Shown: positions 9,878 to 19,792, counted from the first letter of the stretch. The stretch: 64,000 bases of DNA from Methylotenera_A sp963701715 (GCA_963701715.1 CAVPAX010000005.1:124001-188000), one strand, 5' to 3'. Numbers and translations are program-made. The notes: a model not told the origin generated them from the sequence alone.

Positions 9878-11173
9878 TTATTTATTAAGAGGATCGTTTT
9901 CTTGCAGTTCAATAGCCGCAGCCAGCAAGGCTAGGCGAGCGACTACGCCGTAAGCATAAAAACGGTTTGGCGCAGTATCCGGTGCGTCGGCACAGTCGGG
10001 TAATGTACAGGGCTTTTCAAAAGCTAATGGTACAAAATGTGATCCTGGGGCATTTAGGTTTTCATCAACTCCGCGTCCCGTATGCACGCGGTAAAAACCA
10101 CCAATTACAAAGTGATCCATCATATACACTACAGGCTCGGCAACCGCATCGTTAATGCTCTCGAAAGTGTAGACTCCTTCCTGAATAATCACTTCACTAA
10201 CTTGCAAACCTTCTTTCACGACGGACATTTTGTTGCGGGCTTTGCGGTTTAAATCCCGCACATCATCGGGAGATTTTACGGTCATAATGCCCATGCCGTA
10301 GGTACCAGCGTCCGCTTTCACTATTACAAATGGGTCTTGCGTTACGCCGTATTCGGCATATTTAGTTTTAATTTTTGTCAGTAATTGTTCAACCTTAAAG
10401 GCCAGACATTCTTCGCCTGTTCGTGCGTGAAAATCAATTTCACCACAGGTCTCAAAGTAAGGGTTGAGCAGCCATTCATCAATTTCTAACAGTTTGGAGA
10501 AATCAGCAACTACGCGGTTATAAGCGGCGAAATGTTGCGATTTTCGGCGTGTGCTCCAGCCTGCATGCAGCGGTGGGATTAAATTTTGCTCCAGATTTTT
10601 AAGAATATCCGGAATCCCGGCAGATAGATCGTTGTTAAGTAAAATCGCACAGCTATCAAAATCACCCAGCTCATTGTTAATGAGTTTGATGCGGTTGCCA
10701 ATGCGCACTATCGGCTCAAGCAATAAGTTATGCCCATCATGTGTTTTCAGCGTTGTGGGCTGGGTAATTTCAGGAGAAATACTGCCGACACGCACATCCA
10801 GACCCGCAGCTTTCATGATGTTGACCAACTCGACCACGTTACGGAGATAATAAGTATTACGTGTATGATTTTCTGGGATGATAAGGAGGCGATGTGCTTC
10901 AGGGCATACCTTTTCAATCGCTACCATCGCAGCTTGCACGCTTAAGGTTAAAAACTCCGGGTTAAGGTTATTAAACCCCCCTGGGAACAAATTAGTATCA
11001 ACAGGGGCAAGTTTAAAACCGGAGTTGCGCAGATCCACACTTGCATAGAACGGCGAGGCATACTCCAGCCATTGCGAACGAAACCAATGTTCAATCTTAG
11101 GCATCGCTTCCAGCATGCGTTTTTCTAGAGTGAGCAACGGCCCATTTAGTGCGGTTGTTAAATGCGGAACCAT
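9878..11173 (-). CDS. gshA: Glutamate-cysteine ligase (betaproteobacterial/ferrooxidans type)
   Basis: This 431-residue protein is unlike E. coli GshA. It matches the distinct family first described from Acidithiobacillus and common in betaproteobacteria. Recognisable segments are L-F-P-G-G-F-N-N-L-N, the ATP-grasp-like V-K-A-D-A-G-T-Y-G-M-G-I and N-L-N-A-P-G-S-H-F-V-P-L-A. It would make gamma-glutamylcysteine, the first step of glutathione synthesis. In a methylotroph, glutathione may also serve formaldehyde detoxification (inference). It lies nine bases after lipA and directly before gshB. Confidence 0.9.
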   Translation of the reverse strand: MVPHLTTALNGPLLTLEKRMLEAMPKIEHWFRSQWLEYASPFYASVDLRNSGFKLAPVDTNLFPGGFNNLNPEFLTLSVQAAMVAIEKVCPEAHRLLIIPENHTRNTYYLRNVVELVNIMKAAGLDVRVGSISPEITQPTTLKTHDGHNLLLEPIVRIGNRIKLINNELGDFDSCAILLNNDLSAGIPDILKNLEQNLIPPLHAGWSTRRKSQHFAAYNRVVADFSKLLEIDEWLLNPYFETCGEIDFHARTGEECLAFKVEQLLTKIKTKYAEYGVTQDPFVIVKADAGTYGMGIMTVKSPDDVRDLNRKARNKMSVVKEGLQVSEVIIQEGVYTFESINDAVAEPVVYMMDHFVIGGFYRVHTGRGVDENLNAPGSHFVPLAFEKPCTLPDCADAPDTAPNRFYAYGVVARLALLAAAIELQENDPLNK

Positions 11174-11182
11174 GGATGCCCC

Positions 11183-12148
11183 TTAAACAATGTGATGCGC
11201 CTGTAAATCGGCGTGGTAACTACTTCTTACCATGGGGCCGCTGGCGGCATTATTAAAGCCCATAGCATCAGCTTTTTGTTTTAAAGCATCAAAAACTACA
11301 GGCTCCACATAACGCATCACAGGTAAATGGTGTACGCTGGGCTGAAGATACTGACCTAGTGTAAGCATGCGGACATGATGAGCACGTAAATCTTGCATGA
11401 CCTGTAAAATCTCATCATCTGTTTCGCCTAAGCCAAGCATAAGACCGGATTTGGTGGGAATGTGCGGATACATCTCACTGAATGCTTTAAGCAAATTAAG
11501 TGAATTCTGATAATCAGAACCAGGGCGCGCTTGCTTATAAAGGCGTGGCACAGTTTCTAAGTTATGGTTCATCACATCGGGTGGAGCTTTGCGCAAAATT
11601 TCTAGTGCGATATCTAAACGACCGCGAAAATCGGGTACTAAAATTTCAATTTTGATATCAGGTGATTGCTTACGTATGGCGTGAATGCAATCTGCAAAAT
11701 GCTGTGCGCCACCGTCTTTTAAATCGTCGCGGTCTACACTGGTGATGACTACGTATTTAAGCTGCATTTGAGCGATGGTACGAGCTAAGTTTTCTGGTTC
11801 GGCAATATCTGGCGGCAATGGTTTACCATGAGCTACATCACAAAACGGGCAGCGGCGTGTGCAAATGTCGCCCAAAATCATAAATGTAGCGGTGCCTCCA
11901 CTAAAACATTCACCAATGTTTGGGCAACTCGCTTCTTCACAAACAGTATGCAATTTATTATTGCGTAATATGCGTTTAATTTCTTGAAAGCGTTCTGAAT
12001 CAGGCGCTTTCATACGAATCCAATCTGGCTTGCGTAATATAGGTTGCGGGACTATCTTGATAGGGATGCGCGCTGTCTTAGCGGCATCAATTTCTTTAAC
12101 ACCAGCTATCTTTTTTGCAGGTGAGTTATTTGGTGCAATTTCAGCCAT
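11183..12148 (-). CDS. lipA: Lipoyl synthase
   Basis: This radical-SAM enzyme (321 residues) inserts two sulfurs into protein-bound octanoyl groups. Both iron-sulfur motifs are intact: Cys70/75/81 for the auxiliary cluster and C-T-R-R-C-P-F-C (Cys96/100/103) for the SAM cluster. The end G-P-M-V-R-S-S-Y-H-A-D carries the conserved serine that ligates the auxiliary cluster. The roughly 45-residue Ala/Lys/Pro-rich N-terminal extension is typical of betaproteobacterial LipA. It lies 13 bases after lipB. Confidence 0.96.
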   Translation of the reverse strand: MAEIAPNNSPAKKIAGVKEIDAAKTARIPIKIVPQPILRKPDWIRMKAPDSERFQEIKRILRNNKLHTVCEEASCPNIGECFSGGTATFMILGDICTRRCPFCDVAHGKPLPPDIAEPENLARTIAQMQLKYVVITSVDRDDLKDGGAQHFADCIHAIRKQSPDIKIEILVPDFRGRLDIALEILRKAPPDVMNHNLETVPRLYKQARPGSDYQNSLNLLKAFSEMYPHIPTKSGLMLGLGETDDEILQVMQDLRAHHVRMLTLGQYLQPSVHHLPVMRYVEPVVFDALKQKADAMGFNNAASGPMVRSSYHADLQAHHIV

Positions 12149-12161
12149 GTGTTTAGTTTTT

Positions 12162-12764
12162 TTAGTTAAATTTTCCTGATAGTTTTTTTAACAAGCTATC
12201 ACCTATTTGTTGTGATGTTTGGGTAATACCAAGATCTTTGGTTTGCGTCATTTCCAGCTCTGCATAACCGCATGGATCAATTGCTTGGAATGGGGATAGA
12301 TCCATATCTACATTTAAACTTAGTCCATGATAACAACAATTATTTCTCAAACGCAAACCTAGCGAAGCGATCTTTTTGTCGTTGACATAAACGCCCGGCG
12401 CATCTTTTTTTGTGTCAGCTTTAACATTATATTGTGCCAATAGCTCAATGATACTTGTTTCTATCATATTAACGAATTGCCGTACACTTAATTGATGGCG
12501 TTTAAGGTCAATGAGTAAATAAATAATGACCTGTCCTAAGCCGTGGTAGGTTATTTTCCCGCCTCTATCAACCAAAACGACAGGGATGTTATTTTGCGGA
12601 AGACGTATATTCCTGCGATTCAACCCAAGCGTATATACGCTATTATGCTCCGTAAGCCAAAATTCATCAGGAGTTTCGGGGGTACGGCCGACAGTGAATG
12701 CTTGCATGGCCTGCAGAGTATTTTGATAATCGGTAAGGCCTAAATTTCGGCTAATGATTGCCAT
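12162..12764 (-). CDS. lipB: Octanoyl-[ACP]:protein N-octanoyltransferase
   Basis: This 200-residue enzyme transfers octanoyl from acyl-carrier protein to lipoyl domains of the 2-oxoacid dehydrogenases and glycine cleavage H protein. The family signature R-G-G-K-I-T-Y-H-G-L-G-Q (67-78) is intact, as are the catalytic Lys131 (in K-K-I-A-S) and Cys165 (in D-P-C-G). It comes 11 bases after the DUF493 gene and before lipA, the usual lipoylation cassette. Confidence 0.95.
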   Translation of the reverse strand: MAIISRNLGLTDYQNTLQAMQAFTVGRTPETPDEFWLTEHNSVYTLGLNRRNIRLPQNNIPVVLVDRGGKITYHGLGQVIIYLLIDLKRHQLSVRQFVNMIETSIIELLAQYNVKADTKKDAPGVYVNDKKIASLGLRLRNNCCYHGLSLNVDMDLSPFQAIDPCGYAELEMTQTKDLGITQTSQQIGDSLLKKLSGKFN

Positions 12765-12775
12765 ATCTTAAGATA

Positions 12776-13072
12776 TTAAAGCACAACCTTCACCATTGGG
12801 TGGCTTGTGAGTGCACGATAAATATTGTCTAGTTGTGGTTTAGATGTTACATATACTGTGCAAGTAAGGCTAATATACTTGCCTCCCGAACTGCCGCGCA
12901 TTTCAATTTGGCTTGCATCAAAATCCGGGCTAAGTGATTGAATGGTTTTAATTATCTGGCTGGAAAAATCCATATGCGTTTCGCCCATGACTTTAATGGG
13001 AAAGTCGCATGGGAACTCAATGAGTGTTTCTTGAGGCATTCCAAGTGCCTTTGGATGCGTGTTGTTAGACAT
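12776..13072 (-). CDS. DUF493 (YbeD-like) family protein
   Basis: This 98-residue small cytoplasmic protein has the YbeD/DUF493 fold pattern: I-E-F-P-C-D-F-P-I-K-V-M-G at the start, S-S-G-G-K-Y-I-S-L-T in the middle and a C-terminal Y-R-A-L-T-S-H-P-M-V-K. The E. coli homologue sits beside dacA and lipB, as here. The function is unknown; an ACT-like regulatory domain linked to lipoate metabolism has been proposed. Its ATG immediately follows the carboxypeptidase stop. Confidence 0.9.
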   Translation of the reverse strand: MSNNTHPKALGMPQETLIEFPCDFPIKVMGETHMDFSSQIIKTIQSLSPDFDASQIEMRGSSGGKYISLTCTVYVTSKPQLDNIYRALTSHPMVKVVL

Positions 13073-14212
13073 TTACTGAGCGAGCAACCGAATGCTATCA
13101 AGCAATCTGCCAAAGAAACCTGCTTCACTCACTGCAACAGCTGCAACCAGTTTTTGTTCGTTGATAAGCTTGCCGTCTAACGTGAATTTTATTTTCCCAA
13201 TCTCTTGACCGGCTTTTATTGGTGCGATTAAGGGTTGCTGGCTGACCATGCTGGCTTTCACGCGCGTGTAGTCACCTTTAGGTAGGGTTAAGTAAAAATC
13301 TTTATTGATGGTAGCTGCCACGGCTTTATCCCGTCCTTTGTAAACACGCAAGGTCTTGATGGTTTGCGATTGTTTGTAGACTAAAGTAGACTCATAAAAT
13401 TGAAAGCCGTAATTGAGTAACTTTTGACTTTCGGATGCGCGCATAGCTTCTGAAACAGTGCCTAGCACCACAGACACCAAGCGTGAATTGCCGCGTTTTG
13501 CAGAGGCAATCAGGCAATAGCCTGCAGTCTCAGTATGACCGGTTTTCATGCCGTCTACGCTAGCATCTAACCATAACAGACGGTTGCGGTTTGGCTGTGT
13601 AATTTTGTTATAGGTATATTCTTTCACTGAGTAAAGTCGCTGATATTCCATAGGAAAATCACGGATTAAAGCACTGGCCAAAATGGCTAAATCATTCGAA
13701 GTCGTGTAGTGGTTGCTATCTGGCAGACCGGTCGAATTCATAAAGTGGGTGTTGGTTAAACCAAGCTTTACAGCTTGCTTGTTCATCATTTCAGCAAATT
13801 GTGCTTCAGAACTCGCAATACCTTCGGCTAACGCAATGGTAGCATCGTTGCCAGACTGAATAATCATCCCATGCAACAATTCATCTACTGTTACGGGCAT
13901 ATTAGGCTCAATAAACATTTTGGAACCCTCTATTTTCCATGCCTTTTCACTGACCGGCAGCATTTGATCGAGTTTTAAATGCCCCTGCTGTATAGCATCG
14001 AATGTGAGATAAGCCGTCATAATTTTAGTCAAAGATGCGGGCTCAATGCGCTCATCTTTTTTATATGAGGCAATGTTGCTGCTGCTATTAAAATCTCGCA
14101 ATAAATAAGCTTTTACTGCGAGCGCAGGTGGGGGAGCGACTTCTGCAGCCCAGGCAAAAATGGGCAATAAAAATAAATGAAAATGGAAAGTGATTTTAAA
14201 AAATAAACGCAT
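13073..14212 (-). CDS. dacA: D-alanyl-D-alanine carboxypeptidase (PBP5/6 family)
   Basis: This 379-residue protein has an N-terminal signal peptide (to about W21-A-A). The penicillin-binding motifs are all present: S60-L-T-K63, S120-G-N122 and K223-T-G. A C-terminal PBP5_C beta domain and a short amphipathic tail (F-F-G-R-L-L-D-S-I-R-L-L-A-Q) anchor it to the outer face of the inner membrane. It trims the terminal D-Ala from peptidoglycan pentapeptides. It sits six bases after rlpA in the cell-shape operon. Confidence 0.93.
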   Translation of the reverse strand: MRLFFKITFHFHLFLLPIFAWAAEVAPPPALAVKAYLLRDFNSSSNIASYKKDERIEPASLTKIMTAYLTFDAIQQGHLKLDQMLPVSEKAWKIEGSKMFIEPNMPVTVDELLHGMIIQSGNDATIALAEGIASSEAQFAEMMNKQAVKLGLTNTHFMNSTGLPDSNHYTTSNDLAILASALIRDFPMEYQRLYSVKEYTYNKITQPNRNRLLWLDASVDGMKTGHTETAGYCLIASAKRGNSRLVSVVLGTVSEAMRASESQKLLNYGFQFYESTLVYKQSQTIKTLRVYKGRDKAVAATINKDFYLTLPKGDYTRVKASMVSQQPLIAPIKAGQEIGKIKFTLDGKLINEQKLVAAVAVSEAGFFGRLLDSIRLLAQ

Positions 14213-14218
14213 ATATTG

Positions 14219-15202
14219 TTATTGGCTAGTAATGATTGTAGGTATGTTGAGTTTTTTACGAATACTCGCAGCAGCTTGGCTCGCGGCTGATTTGCTATCG
14301 TAAGGACCAAGTTTTAAGCGGTGCAAGCCATCATTATACACTTTGTTAATCCCGGCATTTTGTTCAATTTCCAGTCCCTGAATTTTTGTGATGAGTGCTT
14401 CGGCATTTACTTCATTTTTAAATGCGCCCACCTGGACAAAGTATTCGGTATATTGCATGGTTGAATTTTTATCTGTTACAGGAGGAATTGACTTCGATGT
14501 AGTTGCGGCAATCGGTGTAGAAACTGGATTGGTGGTAGTTTCTGATGTGCTGGCAGTAACAGATTGTGTGTAGCTGGCTACATAGCTTGGCGAGGTATTA
14601 TTCACATCAATTGCTTCTACTTGTACCAGGGTGCTGCCCTGTGTCGAAAAACGCAGTTTATAGGCGGCTGCATAAGATAAATCAATGATTCGGTCGCTTT
14701 TAAAAGGACCTCTGTCATTCACACGCACAACCACAAAACGACCATTGGCAGGGTTTGTGACCTTGACATAGCTTGGTAAAGGTAACGTGGGATGGGCTGC
14801 CGACATGCTGTACATATCATATACTTCGCCACTAGAAGTATTTTTACCGTGATAACGTTTGCCATACCAAGAAGCAACACCGCTTTTTTTATAAGGATGA
14901 TAACTCGTCATGGGTGTGTAAACGTCACCAAGTGCTTTGTAAGGTTTATTGGCTCGCTCTAATAGGGACTCTTTTTTGGGAACCGCATTGGGGATGCTGT
15001 CGATATCTTGGGGAGGGTTATCACCTGGACCATCGTCTAAATAGTAGCCGCCAGGTTTACTTGCGGCACCAGCAGGCGTTTCTGATGCAGTAGGTTTGCT
15101 GATGGTACCAGAAGGTGCAGGTATTGGTTTAACAGTGCGTTTTCCGCCACAAGCTACTAAGCATATGCAACAAAATAAAACAAAATAAGTTTTGATTTTC
15201 AT
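14219..15202 (-). CDS. rlpA: Septal ring lytic transglycosylase/lipoprotein RlpA
   Basis: I chose the ATG at 15202, which gives 327 residues, because it places a clean lipobox (L-V-A-C, Cys18) right after a hydrophobic stretch. A TTG at 15238 would add 12 residues with no benefit. The double-psi beta-barrel domain is clear: G-V-A-S-W-Y-G-K-R-Y-H-G, V-N-D-R-G-P-F and R-I-I-D-L-S. A C-terminal SPOR domain begins Y-F-V-Q-V-G-A-F, and a Thr/Ser-rich linker joins them. RlpA acts on denuded glycan at division sites and sits in the outer membrane. Confidence 0.92.
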   Translation of the reverse strand: MKIKTYFVLFCCICLVACGGKRTVKPIPAPSGTISKPTASETPAGAASKPGGYYLDDGPGDNPPQDIDSIPNAVPKKESLLERANKPYKALGDVYTPMTSYHPYKKSGVASWYGKRYHGKNTSSGEVYDMYSMSAAHPTLPLPSYVKVTNPANGRFVVVRVNDRGPFKSDRIIDLSYAAAYKLRFSTQGSTLVQVEAIDVNNTSPSYVASYTQSVTASTSETTTNPVSTPIAATTSKSIPPVTDKNSTMQYTEYFVQVGAFKNEVNAEALITKIQGLEIEQNAGINKVYNDGLHRLKLGPYDSKSAASQAAASIRKKLNIPTIITSQ

Positions 15203-15240
15203 TTTGAGATTCTCAACTATTAATTTTCTTTGAGCCAACT

Positions 15241-16338
15241 TTATCCTGAAGCAACGAGTTTTTTATGGGTTTGTATACTCATCAAAATGCCAAAGCCTAG
15301 CAATAAGGTTACCATAGACGTGCCACCGTAGCTAATCAGTGGCAAAGGTACACCGACTACCGGCAATATACCGCTGACCATGCCCATGTTTACAAATGCA
15401 TAAGTAAAAAATGTGAGGGTAATGCTGCCTGCAAGTAATCTTGTAAATGTACTTTGGGCTTGCGCAGCAATCACCAAGCCACGTGCGATAATCAAACCAA
15501 ATAGCACCAGCAGCATCAGATTGCCAGCCATACCAAATTCTTCACCGAATACTGCAAAAATAAAGTCAGTTGTGCGCTCAGGCAGAAAATCCAATTGAGC
15601 TTGAGAGCCATTGAGCCAGCCCTTGCCTGTCACTCCACCGGAGCCTAGTGCGATGGTTGCCTGTATGGTATGGTATCCGGCACCTAGAGGGTCTTGTGAA
15701 GGATCGATTAAAATTTCAATTCTTTTTCTTTGATAATCATGCAGCATGGACCAGAAAATTGGCATAAGCGCCCCGACTAGAACTGTGCCGCCAATTAAAA
15801 AACGCCAGCTCAAGCCTGCTAAAAAAATCACAAAGAAGCCTGATGAACTGATGAGTAACGATGTGCCTAAATCAGGTTGTTTCATGATTAAAATCACTGG
15901 AATCAATAACAGTACAGCAGCAATGACAAAATCAATAACGCGAGGACTGGCGTCATGCTTAGAAAAAAACCAGGCGAGCATCATAGGAACTGCGATGCGC
16001 ATGATTTCGGAAGGCTGGATTTTGGTAAAGCCTAAATCCAACCATCTTTGCGCACCGTGACTAATATGCCCAAAGATTTCTACTGCTAATAATAATAATA
16101 CACCAAGTAAATAGACAGGCACTGCAATACGCTCAAGCAATTGAGGCTGTACATTGGCTGCTAGCCACATAACACTTAATGCAATTGCGATGTTGACCAG
16201 TTGGGCACTGACACGTTCAAAACTTTGTCCAGATGCGCTATACAACACAAACAGCCCCACTAATATCGTAAATAACAAACAACCCATCAAAAATGAATCG
16301 ATATGTTTGAACAATCCTTGTAACAGCTGACTAATCAT
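15241..16338 (-). CDS. rodA: Rod-shape peptidoglycan polymerase RodA
   Basis: This SEDS-family glycosyltransferase has 365 residues and about ten membrane helices. Motifs include Q-P-D-L-G-T-S-L, G-S-Q-A-Q-L-D-F-L-P-E-R-T-T-D-F-I and the C-terminal P-L-I-S-Y-G-G-T-S. It polymerises glycan strands from lipid II and works with PBP2, encoded just upstream with a nine-base gap. It is part of the elongasome together with MreBCD from the same operon. Confidence 0.95.
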   Translation of the reverse strand: MISQLLQGLFKHIDSFLMGCLLFTILVGLFVLYSASGQSFERVSAQLVNIAIALSVMWLAANVQPQLLERIAVPVYLLGVLLLLAVEIFGHISHGAQRWLDLGFTKIQPSEIMRIAVPMMLAWFFSKHDASPRVIDFVIAAVLLLIPVILIMKQPDLGTSLLISSSGFFVIFLAGLSWRFLIGGTVLVGALMPIFWSMLHDYQRKRIEILIDPSQDPLGAGYHTIQATIALGSGGVTGKGWLNGSQAQLDFLPERTTDFIFAVFGEEFGMAGNLMLLVLFGLIIARGLVIAAQAQSTFTRLLAGSITLTFFTYAFVNMGMVSGILPVVGVPLPLISYGGTSMVTLLLGFGILMSIQTHKKLVASG

Positions 16339-16347
16339 GGTTGTTTC

Positions 16348-18312
16348 TCAGTCATAGTGTTCTTCCTCAGCCATAGTTCCAGATGGAGTCGCAAGTACAT
16401 TGGTTGTATTTTCATTTGGGTTTGTTGCATTTTCCGATGCTGTAGATGGTTCGATAATCGGAAGTTTCCCGAGCAGATAATAGTCCATGACCTTGCGCGC
16501 AATAGGGCCTGCGGCAGAGCCACCGTGGCCGCCATTTTCAACTATTACTGCAAGTGCAATTTTTGGATCCTCAGCAGGAGCGTAAGCAATAAACAAAGCA
16601 TGATCACGATGGCGTTCGTTGATATTCTTCTCGTCATATTTCTCATTTTGTTTTATGCCAACCACTTGCGCAGTTCCGGTTTTTGCCGCAATACTGTAGC
16701 CGGCATTAGCGCCCACGCTGGCTGCCGTGCCCCCGGGCAAGGTTACGTCTATCATGCCAAGTTTAACAATCTCCAGATTTTTTTCATCTAGTGATATTTT
16801 GTCAGTCATAATTGGTTTGGTGAGGCTGGTTGCACCTGTTTTAGTGTCTGTAATGGCTGAAACCAAGCGTGGGCGCATTGTAATACCCTTGTTTGCCAAA
16901 ATAGCCGTGGCTTGCGCTAGCTGCATTGGCGTAACCAGAGTATATCCCTGACCAATGCCAGTGATGACTGTTTCGCCCATATACCAAGGTTGTTTGTAGC
17001 GGCGCATTTTCCATTCCGGTGTCGGCAGTAGACCTCCAACTTCGTTAGCGATATCAATGCCACTTTTTTGTCCAAATCCAAAATGCCGTACAAAGCTGGT
17101 TAATTTGTCAATGCCTAATTCAATTGCCAAACCATAGAAAAAAGTGTCGCAGGAAATAGTAATGGCTCGACGCATATCAACATTTCCATGTCCACCAGGT
17201 TTCCAATCTCGGTAGCGGTGCCTACTGTTTGGCAACATAAAATAACCGGGATCACTGATGCTAAAAGGCGGTTGGCGCTTACCGTTTTCTAATCCTGCCA
17301 AAGCTACAAAAGGCTTGAAAGTCGAACCTGGTGGGTAAACGCCCCGCAATGGACGATTAATGAGTGGTTTGTCCAATGAATTATTTAGTGAATTCCAGCT
17401 ATCGAAATCAATACCATCGACAAATAAATTAGGATCGAATGTGGGCATGCTTGCAAAGGCAAGTACTTCACCCGTACTTGGTTTGATGGCCACCAATGCG
17501 CCTCTACGTTCTCCAAACGCAGTTTCTGCGATTTCCTGTAATTTGCTATCTATTGATAAGATCAGGTTGTTGCCGGAAATGGGTGTTTGGCTAGAAAGTA
17601 TCCTTACAGCCCTGCCATCTGCATCAATTTCTACTTGCTGGAAACCTGTGGTGCCGTGTAATGTTGATTCATAGGATTGTTCTATACCACTTTTGCCAAT
17701 ATGATCAGAACCCTTATAGTTAGAAAGGAGATTGGCTTCTTCTAAATTTTTGAGATCTTTGTCATTGATGCGACCGATATACCCTACTATGTGTGAACCC
17801 CGCTTGCCTAATGGGTAATGTCGGAATAGGCGAGATTTGAGCTCAACGCCAGGAAACCGATAACGATTAACAGCAAATTTCGCAGCCTCGACCTCATTTA
17901 GGTGCGTACGTAGCAAAATACTCTCGAAATTGTGGCTTTCATTTTTTTGCTTATTAAAACGCTTAAGATCTGCTGGACTTACTTCTACTAGTTGCGAAAT
18001 TTCAGAGATGGTCGTTTCTAGATTTGCAACTTTAGAAGGCGTAATTTCCAGCGTGTAAACAAAGAAATTGTGTGCAAACACTACGCCATTTCTATCAGAG
18101 ATTAAACCGCGATTGGGTGTAATTGGCACAATTGAGATGCGATTATTTTCCGCAAGTGTTTGATAGTAATCATAACGTTTAATTTGTAAATAATAAAAAC
18201 GCGTTGCCAGCAGACTAAATGCAATGAACACAAATAAACCCAGCACAGCAAGTCTTAGTTTGAAATTGTGCTGTTCGTTTTGGTAGTTTTTAAGTTCGCG
18301 GCTAGATTTCAT
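16348..18312 (-). CDS. mrdA: Penicillin-binding protein 2 (elongasome transpeptidase)
   Basis: This 654-residue class B PBP has one N-terminal membrane helix (about 22-42) and a pedestal/dimerisation domain. Its transpeptidase domain has S330-T-F-K333 (in Y-P-P-G-S-T-F-K-P), the PBP2-type S-C-D motif (I-S-C-D-T-F-F-Y) and A-A-K-T-G-T-A-Q. It crosslinks the lateral wall with RodA. The C-terminal 40 residues are a low-complexity Thr/Asn/Glu tail. It lies 19 bases after mreD. Confidence 0.96.
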   Translation of the reverse strand: MKSSRELKNYQNEQHNFKLRLAVLGLFVFIAFSLLATRFYYLQIKRYDYYQTLAENNRISIVPITPNRGLISDRNGVVFAHNFFVYTLEITPSKVANLETTISEISQLVEVSPADLKRFNKQKNESHNFESILLRTHLNEVEAAKFAVNRYRFPGVELKSRLFRHYPLGKRGSHIVGYIGRINDKDLKNLEEANLLSNYKGSDHIGKSGIEQSYESTLHGTTGFQQVEIDADGRAVRILSSQTPISGNNLILSIDSKLQEIAETAFGERRGALVAIKPSTGEVLAFASMPTFDPNLFVDGIDFDSWNSLNNSLDKPLINRPLRGVYPPGSTFKPFVALAGLENGKRQPPFSISDPGYFMLPNSRHRYRDWKPGGHGNVDMRRAITISCDTFFYGLAIELGIDKLTSFVRHFGFGQKSGIDIANEVGGLLPTPEWKMRRYKQPWYMGETVITGIGQGYTLVTPMQLAQATAILANKGITMRPRLVSAITDTKTGATSLTKPIMTDKISLDEKNLEIVKLGMIDVTLPGGTAASVGANAGYSIAAKTGTAQVVGIKQNEKYDEKNINERHRDHALFIAYAPAEDPKIALAVIVENGGHGGSAAGPIARKVMDYYLLGKLPIIEPSTASENATNPNENTTNVLATPSGTMAEEEHYD

Positions 18313-18331
18313 TATTTAAGGCTGAAAAGCG

Positions 18332-18808
18332 CTAATTGGTTTTTGGGCGTGTTAGCCCGCCAAACATCAATATCATGAATTGCCACAACAATAATCCAGT
18401 GAGGATAGGCCAAAAATAATGCCAGCCCGGGTTGTCGTTACCTTCAAATAATTTAAGCAGCAGCATTACCACGCGCTCAATTATTAATAAAATAAACACG
18501 TAAGCGACTAGTTGTAATGTATTGAATAATACTAACCTGCGCTGATAACTCAATGCAACAAATGCAGTGATGCTAAAGCTTAATGCATGCTGACCCAACA
18601 AGCTGCCTGTGGCTAAGTCCACTAGCAAGCCTGCAAGCCAGGCGGTGCCAACATTGCAAAGATTTGGCGCACGCAGAAGCCAATATAGAAGGACTATTAG
18701 CATGAAGTCTGGGCGGAAAATAATGCCTTGGCCAATCCAAGGGAAAAGCTGGCATAGCATTGCAATTAATAAAGTCAGGTAAACAGTAAAAAGGCTAGTG
18801 TGACGCAT
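18332..18808 (-). CDS. mreD: Rod shape-determining membrane protein MreD
   Basis: This 158-residue protein has about five membrane helices and the family-typical start (F-P-W-I-G-Q-G-I-I-F-R-P-D-F, L-L-Y-W-L-L-R-A-P). MreD links cytoplasmic MreB and periplasmic MreC to the wall synthases. Its start overlaps the mreC end by 14 bases, which indicates translational coupling. Sequence conservation in this family is low, so synteny supports the call. Confidence 0.92.
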   Translation of the reverse strand: MRHTSLFTVYLTLLIAMLCQLFPWIGQGIIFRPDFMLIVLLYWLLRAPNLCNVGTAWLAGLLVDLATGSLLGQHALSFSITAFVALSYQRRLVLFNTLQLVAYVFILLIIERVVMLLLKLFEGNDNPGWHYFWPILTGLLLWQFMILMFGGLTRPKTN

Positions 18809-19754
18809 CGGTCTTGACCTTGTTGTTGATGTTTACTGTGTCTTTATTGTGCTCAACAGTTTCTTTGACTGTTGGCTGAGAAGTTTTGTTTTCTATTGCA
18901 TCAGGCAATTCCAGCAATAAAAGTTGTGAGTGGTTGCTAACACCTGCCACTGGTGTGCTGACAATTTTAGCAAATGGTGACTCAGAGTTTTGCTGTATTT
19001 TTGTAACGGTAGCGACTGCCAATCCGGCTGGATAAATACCATCAATACCTGAAGTCACTAATTTATCTCCAACTTTAATATCAACATTAGCAGGTAAGTA
19101 AGGAATATCCAGCGTATTATTACCTTCGCCAAAGGCTATTGCGCGCAATTGATTTCGCTCGATTTGAATCGGAATAGAAAGTTCTTTATCGGTGATAAGT
19201 GTGACTTCGCTGGTAAATGGGTATACGCGTGTTACTTGGCCAATGACGCCTTTAGAGTCAACCACAGCCTGTCCCGCCTTGATATGGTGCTGGCTGCCCC
19301 GATTAACAACAACAACATGTGTAAATGGATCGCGTCCCATATGGGAAATTTCACCAAGCACAGCATTATGTTGAATTGGATTGTTGCCATGTAGCAAGCT
19401 ACGAAGATGTACATTTTCTGCTTGAATTGTATTTAAGCGCTGCAACATTATTTGGTGCTCAAACGCTTGTTGTTTGAGTGCATAATTTTCCTGAACTAAC
19501 TGATTATGCACAGAAAAATATTTTTTTACATCACGATACCACTCACTAGGTGTATTAGCTACGACTTCTAGCGGATGCAGTGCAGCAATAAACGCCTGGC
19601 GAACATGCGATAGATAATTAAAGCGCGCATCTATGGCCATAATGCTGATAGAAAGCGCACAAAAGAACACCATGCGAGAAAATGGACTAGGTCCACGAAC
19701 GAAAAATGCTGGGGTTTGTTGAGCTTCTAGTTTTTGATGAACACCCTTAAGCAT
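18795..19754 (-). CDS. mreC: Rod shape-determining protein MreC
   Basis: This 319-residue protein has a short cytoplasmic N-terminus, one membrane helix (about 27-43), a periplasmic coiled coil (about 75-115, V-Q-E-N-Y-A-L-K-Q-Q) and a beta-barrel domain (V-V-V-N-R-G, G-Q-V-T-R-V-Y-P). A Thr/Lys-rich tail of about 40 residues follows. MreC scaffolds PBP2-RodA in the periplasm. It lies 38 bases after mreB. Confidence 0.94.
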   Translation of the reverse strand: MLKGVHQKLEAQQTPAFFVRGPSPFSRMVFFCALSISIMAIDARFNYLSHVRQAFIAALHPLEVVANTPSEWYRDVKKYFSVHNQLVQENYALKQQAFEHQIMLQRLNTIQAENVHLRSLLHGNNPIQHNAVLGEISHMGRDPFTHVVVVNRGSQHHIKAGQAVVDSKGVIGQVTRVYPFTSEVTLITDKELSIPIQIERNQLRAIAFGEGNNTLDIPYLPANVDIKVGDKLVTSGIDGIYPAGLAVATVTKIQQNSESPFAKIVSTPVAGVSNHSQLLLLELPDAIENKTSQPTVKETVEHNKDTVNINNKVKTDASH

Positions 19755-19792
19755 GCCAACGCGATAAATTGAATTGATTGGATAAAAAAAGC